NCBI GenBank assembly: GCA_964397565.1
Contig: CAYNJC010000009.1
Location: 1-64,000, forward strand
Source: JAPLST01 sp964397565
GTDB lineage: Bacteria > Auribacterota > UBA3054 > JAPLST01
DNA: 64,000 nucleotides
Direction of reading: 5' to 3'
Shown: positions 1-8,007 of the stretch, one piece after another
Numbering within the stretch: position 1 is the first letter of the stretch
Layout of the letters: every line of letters starts with the position of its first letter
Notes under the pieces: generated by a model
Databases searched by the model: none
What the model saw: the letters and a program-made list of their open reading frames with translations, nothing else
Told to the model about the DNA's origin: nothing
Made by a program: the position numbers and the translations under genes

Positions 1-147
1 AATATCGAACACTCAATATCCAAGTGCGAAGTATCTGCGCAGAACTCTGCTTGGAGTCCCGCCATCGGCGGGATCATCATTGGATATTCCTTGTTGGATA
101 TTGGATATTCGCATCCCTGAACCCTGAACCCTTCTTCCTGAGTTGTA
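1..147. repeat. Intergenic dispersed repeat block upstream of cysNC
   Basis: No gene is visible. The stretch is made of short repeated units (ATATCC/ATATTCG-type words), a small hairpin TCCCGCC-atc-GGCGGGA near 57-73 and a CCCTGAACCCTGAACCC run. Nearly the same arrangement, in the same order, occurs at about 54380-54525 (ATATCC words, GCGCAGAACT, GGAGTCCCGCC hairpin, CCCTGA), so this is a dispersed intergenic repeat rather than a gene-specific leader. No convincing promoter was seen. Confidence 0.7.
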
Positions 148-2055
148 ATGGATTTTGCGCATAAAGAAATATTGCGGTTCTCGACCTGCGGCAGCATCGA
201 CGACGGCAAGTCAACCTTGATCGGCCGCCTGCTGCACGACTCGAAAAATGTCTACGAAGACCATCTGGCCTCGTTGCAGGAGACCTCGCGCCGGCGCAAT
301 TTCGCCGAGGAACTCGACTTCTCGTTGCTGACTGACGGGCTCAAGGCCGAGCGCGAACAGGGCATCACCATTGATGTCGCCTACCGCTATTTCTCGACGC
401 CGCGCCGCACTTTCATCATTGCTGACACGCCCGGCCACGAGCAGTACACGCGCAACATGGCCACCGGCGCCTCGACCGCCAATCTGGCCGTCTTGCTGAT
501 TGACGCGCGCAATGGCGTCACGATTCAGACCAAGCGCCACGCCTTCATTGTCACGCTGCTGGGCGTGCCGCACGTCGTGGTCGCCATCAATAAAATGGAC
601 GCGGTCGAATATCGTGAAGACGTGTACAACGCGATTCGCGACACCTTCAGTGATTTCGCCCAGCGCCTGGCGATTCCCGACTTGCGCTTTGTGCCGCTGA
701 GCGCGCTGAAAGGCGACAACGTCGTCGCGCGCAGCACCAACATGCCGTGGTATAATGGCGAATCTCTGCTGGAACTGCTCGAGTCGGTCTACATCGGCAG
801 CGACCGCAATCTGGTGGACCTGCGCTTTCCGGTGCAATATGTGGTGCGCCCGCACATGGATTTCCGCGGCTATGCCGGCACGGTCGCCTCGGGCGTGATC
901 CGCATTGGCGATGAAATTCTAGCGCTGCCATCGCAGCAGGTCAGCCGCGTCAAAGCGCTGGTCACCTACGACGGCGAGGTGCCCGAGGCTTACCCGCCGA
1001 TGGCCGTCACCGTCGTGCTTGAAGACGAACGCGATATCAGCCGCGGCGACATGCTGGTCCATCGCCACAATCTGCCACAGGTGGAACGGCATTTTGAGGC
1101 GATGGTGGTCTGGATGGGCGATCAGCCGCTCGACCCGGCCAAGCCGTATTGGTTGAAGCACACCACACAAACACTGCGCGCCCGCATTGATGAAGTGCGC
1201 TATCGCACCGATGTCAACACCTTGCAGCGCATGCCAGCCGCGCCGCTGACCTTGAACGAAATCGGGCGCGTCGTGTTTACGGCGACCAAGCCGCTCTTTG
1301 TCGACGCCTATCAGCGCAATCGCGAGACCGGCTCGTTCATCATTATTGACGCGACCAGCAACGCGACCGTCGGCGCCGGCATGATCATTGCCCGCGAGCC
1401 GGCTGGGCGGTTGCCGTCGCAGACTGCGTCCAGCGCGACCGCCGCGGAGATGCACGCGCACACCGGCTCGATCACGCCGGCGGAGCGCGCACGCCAGCTC
1501 GGCCAGCAGCCCGCAACGATTTGGTTGACCGGCCTGGTCGGCGCGGGCAAGACGGCCATCGCCTATGCGCTCGAACGCCGCCTGTTCGATCTCGGCGCGA
1601 CCTGCGTCGTGCTGGATGGCGAAAACGTCCGCCTTGGGTTGACCCGTGATCTGGATTTCAGCGCCGCCGGCCGCGCCGAACATTTGCGGCGCGTCGCCGA
1701 AGTGGCAAAATTACTGAACGCCAACGGGATCATTGTGCTCTGCGCGTTTGCCTCGCCCGACGCGGCGCAGCGCGCGCAGATCGCCGAGATTGTCGGCAGC
1801 AAGCGCTTTATCGAGGTGTTTGTCAATGCGCCGCTGGACTGGTGCGCGCAGCGCGACACGTCCGGCTTGTATGCCAAAGCGCGCGCGGGCCAGCTCGAGA
1901 ATTTCCCCGGCGTGACGGCGCCGTATGATCCGCCGGGCGCGCCGGCACTGACGCTGCCGGTTGCCGAAATTACCCTTGAGGACGCAGTCGCGCGCCTCGT
2001 TGCCACCTTGCGCGCGCGCAAGGTTCTCTCCATCTCTGTCAAGGAAACGCCATGA
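148..2055 (+). CDS. cysNC: Bifunctional sulfate adenylyltransferase subunit 1 / adenylylsulfate kinase (CysN-CysC fusion)
   Basis: Sulfate activation: the CysN half is the GTPase subunit that works with CysD to make APS from sulfate and ATP; the CysC half phosphorylates APS to PAPS. The N-terminal 430 or so residues are an EF-Tu-like GTPase with G1 GSIDDGKST (about 15-23), DTPGHEQYTRNM and NKMD motifs. From about residue 455 there is an APS kinase domain with P-loop GLVGAGKT (462-469) and the KARAGQLENF region; the usual ISPF stretch reads FASP. At 635 residues it matches other CysNC fusions. The stop overlaps the cysE start by 4 bp (ATGA). The partner cysD is not in this window and would have to lie upstream of the repeat block or elsewhere. 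Assimilatory use is inferred from the coupling to cysE. Confidence 0.95.
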   Translation: MDFAHKEILRFSTCGSIDDGKSTLIGRLLHDSKNVYEDHLASLQETSRRRNFAEELDFSLLTDGLKAEREQGITIDVAYRYFSTPRRTFIIADTPGHEQYTRNMATGASTANLAVLLIDARNGVTIQTKRHAFIVTLLGVPHVVVAINKMDAVEYREDVYNAIRDTFSDFAQRLAIPDLRFVPLSALKGDNVVARSTNMPWYNGESLLELLESVYIGSDRNLVDLRFPVQYVVRPHMDFRGYAGTVASGVIRIGDEILALPSQQVSRVKALVTYDGEVPEAYPPMAVTVVLEDERDISRGDMLVHRHNLPQVERHFEAMVVWMGDQPLDPAKPYWLKHTTQTLRARIDEVRYRTDVNTLQRMPAAPLTLNEIGRVVFTATKPLFVDAYQRNRETGSFIIIDATSNATVGAGMIIAREPAGRLPSQTASSATAAEMHAHTGSITPAERARQLGQQPATIWLTGLVGAGKTAIAYALERRLFDLGATCVVLDGENVRLGLTRDLDFSAAGRAEHLRRVAEVAKLLNANGIIVLCAFASPDAAQRAQIAEIVGSKRFIEVFVNAPLDWCAQRDTSGLYAKARAGQLENFPGVTAPYDPPGAPALTLPVAEITLEDAVARLVATLRARKVLSISVKETP

Positions 2056-2981
2056 ACACCGACCTTGAGCCTTTGATTCAACAATTGATTGAGAGCTACA
2101 CCACCCTGGGCGGGATCAATCACATTGACGGGCTGAATCTGCCGCACCGCCGCGATGTGATTGAGATCGCCGGCGAGCTGCTGGCGTTGGTCTTCCCCGG
2201 CTTCTTCGGCTCGGAGCGCTTGACCAGTCAGAATTTCCGGCATATCACCGGGCACCGCGTCATCGAACTGCATGCGCGCCTGACCGAACAGATCGAGCGC
2301 AGTTTGTGCTATGCCTGCAAGCGCGCCCCCGTCTGTCAGGAAGGCCACTGCGCGGAGAAAGCCGTGCGCTGCGCGACGTGGATGATCGAGCGCTTGCCGG
2401 ACGTGCGCCGCGTATTGAAAACCGACGTGGACGCGGCCTTCCGCGGCGACCCAGCCTGCTATTCGCACGAAGAGGCCATTGGTTGCTATCCCGGCGTGCT
2501 GGCCATCGCTGTCCAGCGCCTGGCGCACATTCTTTACGAATATCGCGTGCCGTTGCTGCCGCGCATCATGACGGAATACGCGCATCACCAGACCGGCATT
2601 GACATTCATCCCGGCGCGCAGATCGGTGAGTCGTTCTTCATTGATCACGGCACCGGCGTGGTCATCGGCGAAACGTCCGTGATCGGCCGCAATGTCAAAC
2701 TGTATCAAGGCGTGACGCTGGGCGCGAAATCGTTTCCGGATGACGCGCGCGAAATTCGCGGCAAGAAGCGTCATCCGACGCTTGAGGACGACGTCATCAT
2801 TTATGCCGGTGCGACGATTCTGGGCGACATTACGATTGGCCAGGGCTCGGTCATCGGCGGCAATACCTGGCTGACCGAATCGGTCGCGCCGCACACAACG
2901 ATTGTGATCGAGCCGCCCAAACTGCGCATCCGCGAGCGCAAGAAGCAAGCCGGCAATGAAGGCTTGAAACTCGATCCTTGA
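2052..2981 (+). CDS. cysE: Serine O-acetyltransferase
   Basis: Makes O-acetylserine from serine and acetyl-CoA, the carbon skeleton for cysteine. The protein (309 residues) has a helical N-terminal domain followed by a left-handed beta-helix of hexapeptide repeats (about 185-285) with the DHGTGVVIGET catalytic segment and the GVTLGAKS/RHPTLED loop typical of serine acetyltransferases. It is translationally coupled to cysNC by an ATGA overlap, so sulfate activation and the sulfide acceptor are made from one mRNA. The length is nearer the longer bacterial type (about 300) than E. coli CysE (273). A four-Cys region near residues 84-99 (CYACKR, CQEGHC, CATW) is not part of the E. coli enzyme and could be a regulatory or structural addition. 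Confidence 0.93.
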   Translation: MNTDLEPLIQQLIESYTTLGGINHIDGLNLPHRRDVIEIAGELLALVFPGFFGSERLTSQNFRHITGHRVIELHARLTEQIERSLCYACKRAPVCQEGHCAEKAVRCATWMIERLPDVRRVLKTDVDAAFRGDPACYSHEEAIGCYPGVLAIAVQRLAHILYEYRVPLLPRIMTEYAHHQTGIDIHPGAQIGESFFIDHGTGVVIGETSVIGRNVKLYQGVTLGAKSFPDDAREIRGKKRHPTLEDDVIIYAGATILGDITIGQGSVIGGNTWLTESVAPHTTIVIEPPKLRIRERKKQAGNEGLKLDP

Positions 2982-3263
2982 AACTTGACGCAGGCAGGCA
3001 GCGGCAAAAGAACAGAGATTTTTATCCGCAGACGCACGCCGATGGACTCGGATGCAATTTCTGTAGAAAAGCAGAAGTGTTCGGTGTTTGGTGGCAGCGC
3101 ACCTATCGTGATGAGCTTCCCAACCTTAAATTGTTGGTTACTGACAAATCTCCCAAGCTGAATCTCCCAAGGTGAATTGACAAGAGCAAGGCGTTGTGAT
3201 ATTATTGAAGCGCTAAGCCTGCTAAAATGGCAGACATATGGAATAAATCATCGAGGTGGAACC
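2982..3263 (+). other. Intergenic region between cysE and accessory region
   Basis: No gene is supported. It contains a fragment with the repeated words TTATCCGCAGACGCACGCCGA, of the kind seen in dispersed intergenic repeats, and near its end the promoter annotated at 3177-3205. Base composition turns more AT-rich from about 3100, marking the start of the accessory region. Confidence 0.5.
3177..3205 (+). promoter_or_regulatory. Predicted sigma-70 promoter for the 3264 gene
   Basis: A perfect -35 TTGACA (3177-3182), a 17-bp spacer and -10 TATTAT (3200-3205). The predicted start near 3212 gives a leader of about 50 nt, with an AGGTGG ribosome-binding site just ahead of the ATG at 3264. Confidence 0.65.
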
Positions 3264-4268
3264 ATGGAGCATAGAATCGAACTATATTGGCCGACGAAGG
3301 GTCGTGTGCGCGAGCCCGAATACAGATTGTGGGTGCACCCAAGGAAGAAGGATCGAGTGGACAAAATCCCTGCGGGATCTTTGATTCTCTTTTATGAAAC
3401 TGCGAAGCGGCCTGGCAATCCGAACTTGACTGGCGCAAAAAGGATTTTTGCCGCTGGTGTTCTGACGGATCGAATACCCGATAAGCCAAAACGATTTAAG
3501 GATCATCGAAAGCGACAGTGGATCGAGTCCCGAATTGTCAAATTAACGAATTGGGTACCGCCAAAGGACGGTATCGACTTGTCCGAGATCAGGCAGATTC
3601 TACATAAAAAATCGCAATGGAACATGCGCCAAGGCCCGTATCCTATCTCAGAAGAAGAAGCGCGGAAGCTCAGCGAACTGCTTGCAATTATCGAGCTGCG
3701 ACTGACAGATGCTCGTCCTTCTGCTGGCTCAATAAAACATGAAGGCATGCTGGAGGATAAAACCGCTCTGCGGGATACGGGTTCACCAGCCGGTTCTGAA
3801 TTCAGAAATGTTGCACAGAAAGATGAGGAGACTTCGACTCGCCAACAAGCTGAAGCCTGGATCGAAATTGGAAAAGTCCACAACCGCTTGGTCAATCATT
3901 TTTCCGTTTTCTGCAGAAACGTTCTTCGAATTGAACCTGATGAAGATAGATTCGATGTGCTGGTTCGCCTTCCGGATCAAAACGGCGCGCTCCTCATCGA
4001 GGCCAAGAGTTCTGCCGAAGGCACTCTTGGGCGACATCAAATAAGAGAGGCCATCGGCCAACTCTTTGATTACAGGTTTATTGGGTGGAAAGGACAAGAA
4101 AAGACAATTTCTTTGGCGGTCTTATTGCCCAAGAACACATCGGAGGATATTGCGGAGTTGCTCCAGCGCCTGGAGATCGGACTGATTTGGGAATCTCATC
4201 AGACATTCTTTGCAACCGAGGGAGTCCGGCGGCTATGCAAGGCCTTTGGTAAATTTGGGGAGGCCTAA
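3264..4268 (+). CDS. PUA/EVE-like N-domain plus PD-(D/E)XK nuclease-like C-domain protein
   Basis: Not assigned to a named family. The start at 3264 is chosen because GAGGTGG lies 6-7 nt upstream and the predicted promoter precedes it; an in-frame start at 3177 would sit on the -35 box. The N-terminal 140 residues (ILFYETA, FAAGVL, SQWNMRQGPYPIS) look like an EVE/PUA-type fold that in other proteins binds modified bases, which is only suggestive. The C-terminal part (about 230-320) has FDVLVRL...LLIEAKSS...REAIGQLFDYR, the D-ExK-QxxxQ arrangement of the PD-(D/E)XK nuclease fold. Base composition is clearly lower in GC than the flanking core genes, consistent with transfer. A role in defence or modified-DNA restriction is inference. 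Confidence 0.6.
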   Translation: MEHRIELYWPTKGRVREPEYRLWVHPRKKDRVDKIPAGSLILFYETAKRPGNPNLTGAKRIFAAGVLTDRIPDKPKRFKDHRKRQWIESRIVKLTNWVPPKDGIDLSEIRQILHKKSQWNMRQGPYPISEEEARKLSELLAIIELRLTDARPSAGSIKHEGMLEDKTALRDTGSPAGSEFRNVAQKDEETSTRQQAEAWIEIGKVHNRLVNHFSVFCRNVLRIEPDEDRFDVLVRLPDQNGALLIEAKSSAEGTLGRHQIREAIGQLFDYRFIGWKGQEKTISLAVLLPKNTSEDIAELLQRLEIGLIWESHQTFFATEGVRRLCKAFGKFGEA

Positions 4269-4365
4269 CCATGTGGTACAACCTACCGCAGCCACCATGG
4301 TCATGTATAACGCGAGCCGCAGCGTCTGACCACCTCCCTTATTCGTCAGCAAAACAGGAAGTTCC

Positions 4366-4788
4366 ATGAGAACATTAATTGCATTGCGGGGCGTTGCCAA
4401 CTGCGGTAAGAGTGTCACTATCAAGAAGGCATACCATCTTCTAAAAGAAGCGTATCCGAGGGCAAGTGTTGAAGAACTTTTTGTTGGCGCTGACATCACT
4501 ATTATAATGACCATCAAGGGCACCAACTTAGGTATTGAAAGTCAAGGTGATCCAAACAGCAGACTGAGCAAGAGCCTGAAGCGTTTTGTAGAGCTTGGCT
4601 GCAAAGTAATCATCTGTGCGACCAGAACGAGCGGACTGACATATGAAGCGGTGAGCAACCTGGCCAGTCAATATATGATAACATGGCTCGACAAGCTGAA
4701 AACGCCCACTGTTCAGGAACAAGAAGCCGCCAATGAAGTGGTAGCGAAAGAGATATTTGAAGAGGCACAGTCGGCGATAAACGCATAG
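4366..4788 (+). CDS. Small P-loop NTPase of unknown role
   Basis: A 140-residue protein with a clear Walker A motif GVANCGKS (residues 9-16) right at the N-terminus, and a possible IESQGDP strand-loop near residue 63 where a Walker B-like segment is expected. AGGAAG lies a few bases ahead of the ATG. It follows the PD-(D/E)XK gene by 97 bp on the same strand, in the same lower-GC stretch, and may be co-transcribed. The family is not recognised; it resembles small nucleotide-kinase-like or ATPase proteins of accessory regions. No partner can be named from sequence. Confidence 0.6.
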   Translation: MRTLIALRGVANCGKSVTIKKAYHLLKEAYPRASVEELFVGADITIIMTIKGTNLGIESQGDPNSRLSKSLKRFVELGCKVIICATRTSGLTYEAVSNLASQYMITWLDKLKTPTVQEQEAANEVVAKEIFEEAQSAINA

Positions 4789-4858
4789 ATCATAATTTTT
4801 TTATATAAGTATTTCTCGTGGTCTAACGGATTATGCTGGTAAACTAAGGAGACATTAT

Positions 4859-7021
4859 ATGAAGCAATATTTCACGCAGCAATATTGTACTATTCTTGCC
4901 ATTTTCAGTTTCATGATGTTCGGCGCACTCGTGTCTGGTAATGTCTTGCCAGCGCGCGCACAACTCAAAACATCAACTAACAACAATGCGGAATGGCATA
5001 GCATGGGAGGTTGGCCCGGCGCTGACGAAACTGTGTATGCTCTGGTTTCGGCATCTAACGGCACACTTTATGCGGGTGGCGCTTTTAATATTATAGGCAA
5101 TATTCCTGCAAACTGCATCGCAAAATGGAATGGCACCAACTGGACTAATGTCGGCTCTGGAATGGACAATTGGGTTTATGCACTTGCCATGGACGGTGCC
5201 GGCAATCTTTATGCGGGAGGTAAATTTTACGGAGCAGGCGGTGTGTGGGTAAATGGTATAGCGAAATGGAATGGCTCAATGTGGACAAATCTAGCTTCCG
5301 GAATTGGTGGCGCCGATGCACTTGCGGTGGACAAGGCGGGAAATTTATATGCGGGCAGCGCGTATAACTATGTCGCAAAGTGGAATGGAACCACATGGAC
5401 AAATCTTGGTGCCGTACATGCATATTCCCTTGCCGTTGACGCCGCCGGAAATCTTTATGCGGCAGGATATTGCGAAATCGGGGGCGGTGTCGCACAATGG
5501 GGGGTCGCAAAATGGAATGGCACCAACTGGACCAATCTCGGTTCTGGAATGGGAGGAGATGAACCATATGTATTTTCAGTTGCAGTGGACAGCAAGAGCA
5601 ATGTCTACGCAGGCGGTAAGTTCAGCAGTGCCGGCAGCATCTCAGCTAATTATATAGCAAAATGGAACGGAAGCACGTGGACGAATCTCGGTGCAGGCTT
5701 GACAGGAGGTAGCGACGATGGTGTGGTTGCGCTCACATTTGACGGTTTGGGTAATTTATATGCCGGTGGTAGCTTCGATAGTTCGGGGGGAATGGCGGTA
5801 AGTAACATTGCCAAGTGGAACGGAAACACCTGGACAAATCTTACCACAGGAATTGAAGGACTTGATAACAGAGTTCACGCGCTAGCACAATACAGCAAGA
5901 GCAACATTTACGTTGCTGGTAGTTTCTTAAGGGCGGCCGGCACTCTAGCCGAGAACATTGCAAAATGGGACGGCAGCAGATTCTCATGTCTCGGATCGGG
6001 GCCTTATGGTATGGAAAGAGAGGTCCATGGACTTGCCGTGGACGGCACTGGTAATATTTATGCAGGAGGATGGTTCACAAGAGCGGGCGACAAATCAGCC
6101 AATAGAATTGCGAAATGGAACGGCAGCAGCTGGGCCAATCTCGGCTCGGGTATGGATTCTTATTCTGTACAGCTTGCTGTATATGGCTCCAATGTATACG
6201 CGAGCGGAAATTTCATCGCCAAATGGAATGGCACTTCATGGACTAATCTCGGCTCAGGCATGACACGTGCTGCGCTTGCCGTAGACCGCATGGGGAACCT
6301 TTATGCAGGAGGATCGTCCATCGCTAAATGGAATGGCACTTCATGGACTAATATGGCGAATATAGTATTTGATTATTTTTCTTCTTATGTGTCTGCGCTT
6401 GCCGTAGATAGTATGGGTAATGTTTATGCAGCAGGGGGTTTTACCAATGTGGGGGGGGTCACGGCGAACTCTATCGCTAAGTGGAATGGTACTAACTGGA
6501 ACAATCTTGGTTCTGGCATACAGGGATTTGGTGCAATAGTGCGAGCTCTTGCCGTTGACAGTGAGGATAACATTTTCGCAGGCGGTATTTTCTATTACGC
6601 AGGTGGCACACCGGCAACTAATATCGCCAAATGGAATGGCACTATGTGGACGAATCTCGGTGAAGGCATGCAGGGATTTAATTATGCTGACATATTTGCG
6701 CTTGCTGTGGATGAGTCAGACAATATCTACGCTGGTGGAATGTTTAGAACGGCGGGTGGCGTAAGCGCCAATAATGTTGCCAAATGGAATGGCAGCGAGT
6801 GGACTAACATAGGTGCGGGCATGGACTCTTATGTATATGCACTTGGTGTAGATAATGTAGCAGGTCGATTGTATGCAGGAGGATCCTTCATGTTTGCAGG
6901 CGACAAGGTGTCGGCGTACATATCCTATACGGATATAGTGCCAGAACCAGCCATGTTGAGCGCAATATTTTTTAATTTCTTGTGCAGGCGTAGGCGTCCT
7001 CCTAGTGCGCGTCCCCAATGA
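4859..7021 (+). CDS. Secreted repeat (beta-propeller-like) protein with PEP-CTERM tail
   Basis: Signal peptide at residues 1-35 (hydrophobic core, ending near ARAQ), then thirteen copies of a roughly 50-residue repeat whose signature is IAKWNGTxWTNLGSGM followed by ALAVDxxGNxYAGGxF. Repeats of this kind usually form beta-propellers. The C-terminus reads VPEPA, a hydrophobic segment and RRRR, the PEP-CTERM exosortase sorting signal, so the mature protein is expected to be sorted and released or anchored at the surface. AAGGAG (4846-4851) sets the start. It is AT-richer than the core genes and the repeats are close at the DNA level, suggesting expansion by duplication. No catalytic motif was seen; adhesion or matrix function is a guess. 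Confidence 0.8.
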   Translation: MKQYFTQQYCTILAIFSFMMFGALVSGNVLPARAQLKTSTNNNAEWHSMGGWPGADETVYALVSASNGTLYAGGAFNIIGNIPANCIAKWNGTNWTNVGSGMDNWVYALAMDGAGNLYAGGKFYGAGGVWVNGIAKWNGSMWTNLASGIGGADALAVDKAGNLYAGSAYNYVAKWNGTTWTNLGAVHAYSLAVDAAGNLYAAGYCEIGGGVAQWGVAKWNGTNWTNLGSGMGGDEPYVFSVAVDSKSNVYAGGKFSSAGSISANYIAKWNGSTWTNLGAGLTGGSDDGVVALTFDGLGNLYAGGSFDSSGGMAVSNIAKWNGNTWTNLTTGIEGLDNRVHALAQYSKSNIYVAGSFLRAAGTLAENIAKWDGSRFSCLGSGPYGMEREVHGLAVDGTGNIYAGGWFTRAGDKSANRIAKWNGSSWANLGSGMDSYSVQLAVYGSNVYASGNFIAKWNGTSWTNLGSGMTRAALAVDRMGNLYAGGSSIAKWNGTSWTNMANIVFDYFSSYVSALAVDSMGNVYAAGGFTNVGGVTANSIAKWNGTNWNNLGSGIQGFGAIVRALAVDSEDNIFAGGIFYYAGGTPATNIAKWNGTMWTNLGEGMQGFNYADIFALAVDESDNIYAGGMFRTAGGVSANNVAKWNGSEWTNIGAGMDSYVYALGVDNVAGRLYAGGSFMFAGDKVSAYISYTDIVPEPAMLSAIFFNFLCRRRRPPSARPQ

Positions 7022-7079
7022 AGTAAATCACAGAAACACAAGGGCAGATTGTGTGATGCGTTTACTCTTGTGCGGGATG

Positions 7080-7142
7080 CCTAATCCGTGGCATCCGTGC
7101 AATCCGTGGTTGATTGCAGACCACAGAAAATGTCGTCTGTGG
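7080..7142. repeat. AATCCGTGGC-type repeat followed by hairpin family copy 1
   Basis: Bases 7080-7110 hold the direct words AATCCGTGG, ATCCGTGC, AATCCGTGG. Immediately after, 7117-7139 is a copy of the dispersed hairpin: CAGACCACA, loop GAAAA, TGTCGTCTG (8 of 9 stem pairs). It ends 32 bp before the -35 box at 7171. Confidence 0.6.
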
Positions 7143-7170
7143 TGACGCATGCCGGCCGCGCCGATCGCAT

Positions 7171-7199
7171 TTGAAACAGCCGGCGCACAATGCTATGAT
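7171..7199 (+). promoter_or_regulatory. Promoter of duplicated leader module, copy A
   Basis: TTGAAA (7171-7176), a 17-bp spacer ending TGC, and TATGAT (7194-7199). Copy B at 13662-13690 has the same arrangement. The transcript would carry a GGCTCC/GGAGCC hairpin (about 7206-7230) before the small ORF at 7272. Confidence 0.7.
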
Positions 7200-7271
7200 G
7201 TTTGCGTCAGGCTGGGCTCCGGTCGTCCTGGAGCCGCAGCGAAAAGAGAAAGATAACAGCACTGCCTTACC

Positions 7272-7454
7272 ATGCGCAAGACGGATAGTATGTTTGAAGA
7301 CCTGCTTATGCTGCTTGACAGGCATGTGGCGCAGCGTAATCCGGCGAAAGAGCGGCACGCTGCGTCAAAAGGAGTGCCGCAACCGCAGCAACCACAATAT
7401 AAGAAGAACTACGGAGTACGACTAGCTGTACGTCGTAGCGAACCACATGCGTGA
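7272..7454 (+). CDS. Small 60-residue ORF in leader module A
   Basis: Predicted product begins MRKTDSMFEDLLMLLDRH and ends in a Q/K/R-rich tail. The first 25 codons resemble those of the 44-residue ORF at 13761, sharing F-E-x-x-L-M-L-L-x-x-H and N-P-x-K. The promoter, leader hairpin and start region are also shared. It overlaps the downstream nuclease-like gene by 8 bp (ATGCGTGA), so it may be a coupled leader peptide or a true small protein. No family is recognised. An alternative is that only the RNA matters and the ORF is incidental. Confidence 0.45.
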   Translation: MRKTDSMFEDLLMLLDRHVAQRNPAKERHAASKGVPQPQQPQYKKNYGVRLAVRRSEPHA

Positions 7455-7992
7455 ACTTAGTGGGCTTCTCGAGGAGGCAACGCGGCGGGTTCCGCAGCCC
7501 TACTTTTATCTGCAGATCGACGGTGGTAATCCTGTCTATCGAGAGCGTGTCTACTGCTATGAGCTCTACCACCAACTCCGTTGCCTGTGGCCCACCGAAA
7601 CTGATTTCTACTTGAATGGCGAACCCGACAAGTCAGCTCACCCGATTTTGAGAGAAATGGGTGCCGATTACGCTAAGCCTGACCTTCTTGTCCATAAGCC
7701 TGGTCACATGAGCGGAAACCACGCAATCATCGAAGTGAAATCACCCATGGCAAAGGCCCAAGGCATCAAGAAGGACCTCTATACTCTCGGTCTGTTTTTA
7801 AGGAAAGTCGGCTATCAGCGAGCTATCTACTTACTTTTCGGCTACGAGGTCGAAGCCGCCGCCGAACGCGTTCGGCGGGCGGCACACTCTATACTAGAAG
7901 GCTCGCCCCCAATTGAACTTTGGCTTCACGCGGCGCCTGGGCAACCAGCGACGCATACCCTCTTGTTCCAGCCGACTGCCTGCGGCGGCTGA
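7447..7992 (+). CDS. PD-(D/E)XK nuclease-like protein
   Basis: 181 residues with YCYELYHQLR near the N-terminus and the segment KPDLLVHKPG...AIIEVKSP (about 77-100), the D-x(n)-ExK signature of the PD-(D/E)XK fold. The start has no Shine-Dalgarno sequence; translation is probably coupled to the small ORF that ends 8 bp inside it. It ends 15 bp before the giant STAND-type gene on the same strand, so the two are probably one operon. The family is a hypothetical type often seen in accessory regions; whether it cuts nucleic acid is not known. The shared fold with the N-terminus of the next protein suggests a common defence role, as inference. Confidence 0.65.
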   Translation: MRELSGLLEEATRRVPQPYFYLQIDGGNPVYRERVYCYELYHQLRCLWPTETDFYLNGEPDKSAHPILREMGADYAKPDLLVHKPGHMSGNHAIIEVKSPMAKAQGIKKDLYTLGLFLRKVGYQRAIYLLFGYEVEAAAERVRRAAHSILEGSPPIELWLHAAPGQPATHTLLFQPTACGG

Positions 7993-8007
7993 AATTCAAG
8001 ATTATCC

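Noticed and set aside
1563..2948. Long open frame on the minus strand opposite cysNC/cysE
   Set aside because: Antisense of conserved coding sequence in high-GC DNA; no family match, no start signals.
4266..4325. GCCTAAC at 4263-4269 as an attC left core
   Set aside because: No GTTRRRY partner or complementary arm within 150 bp.
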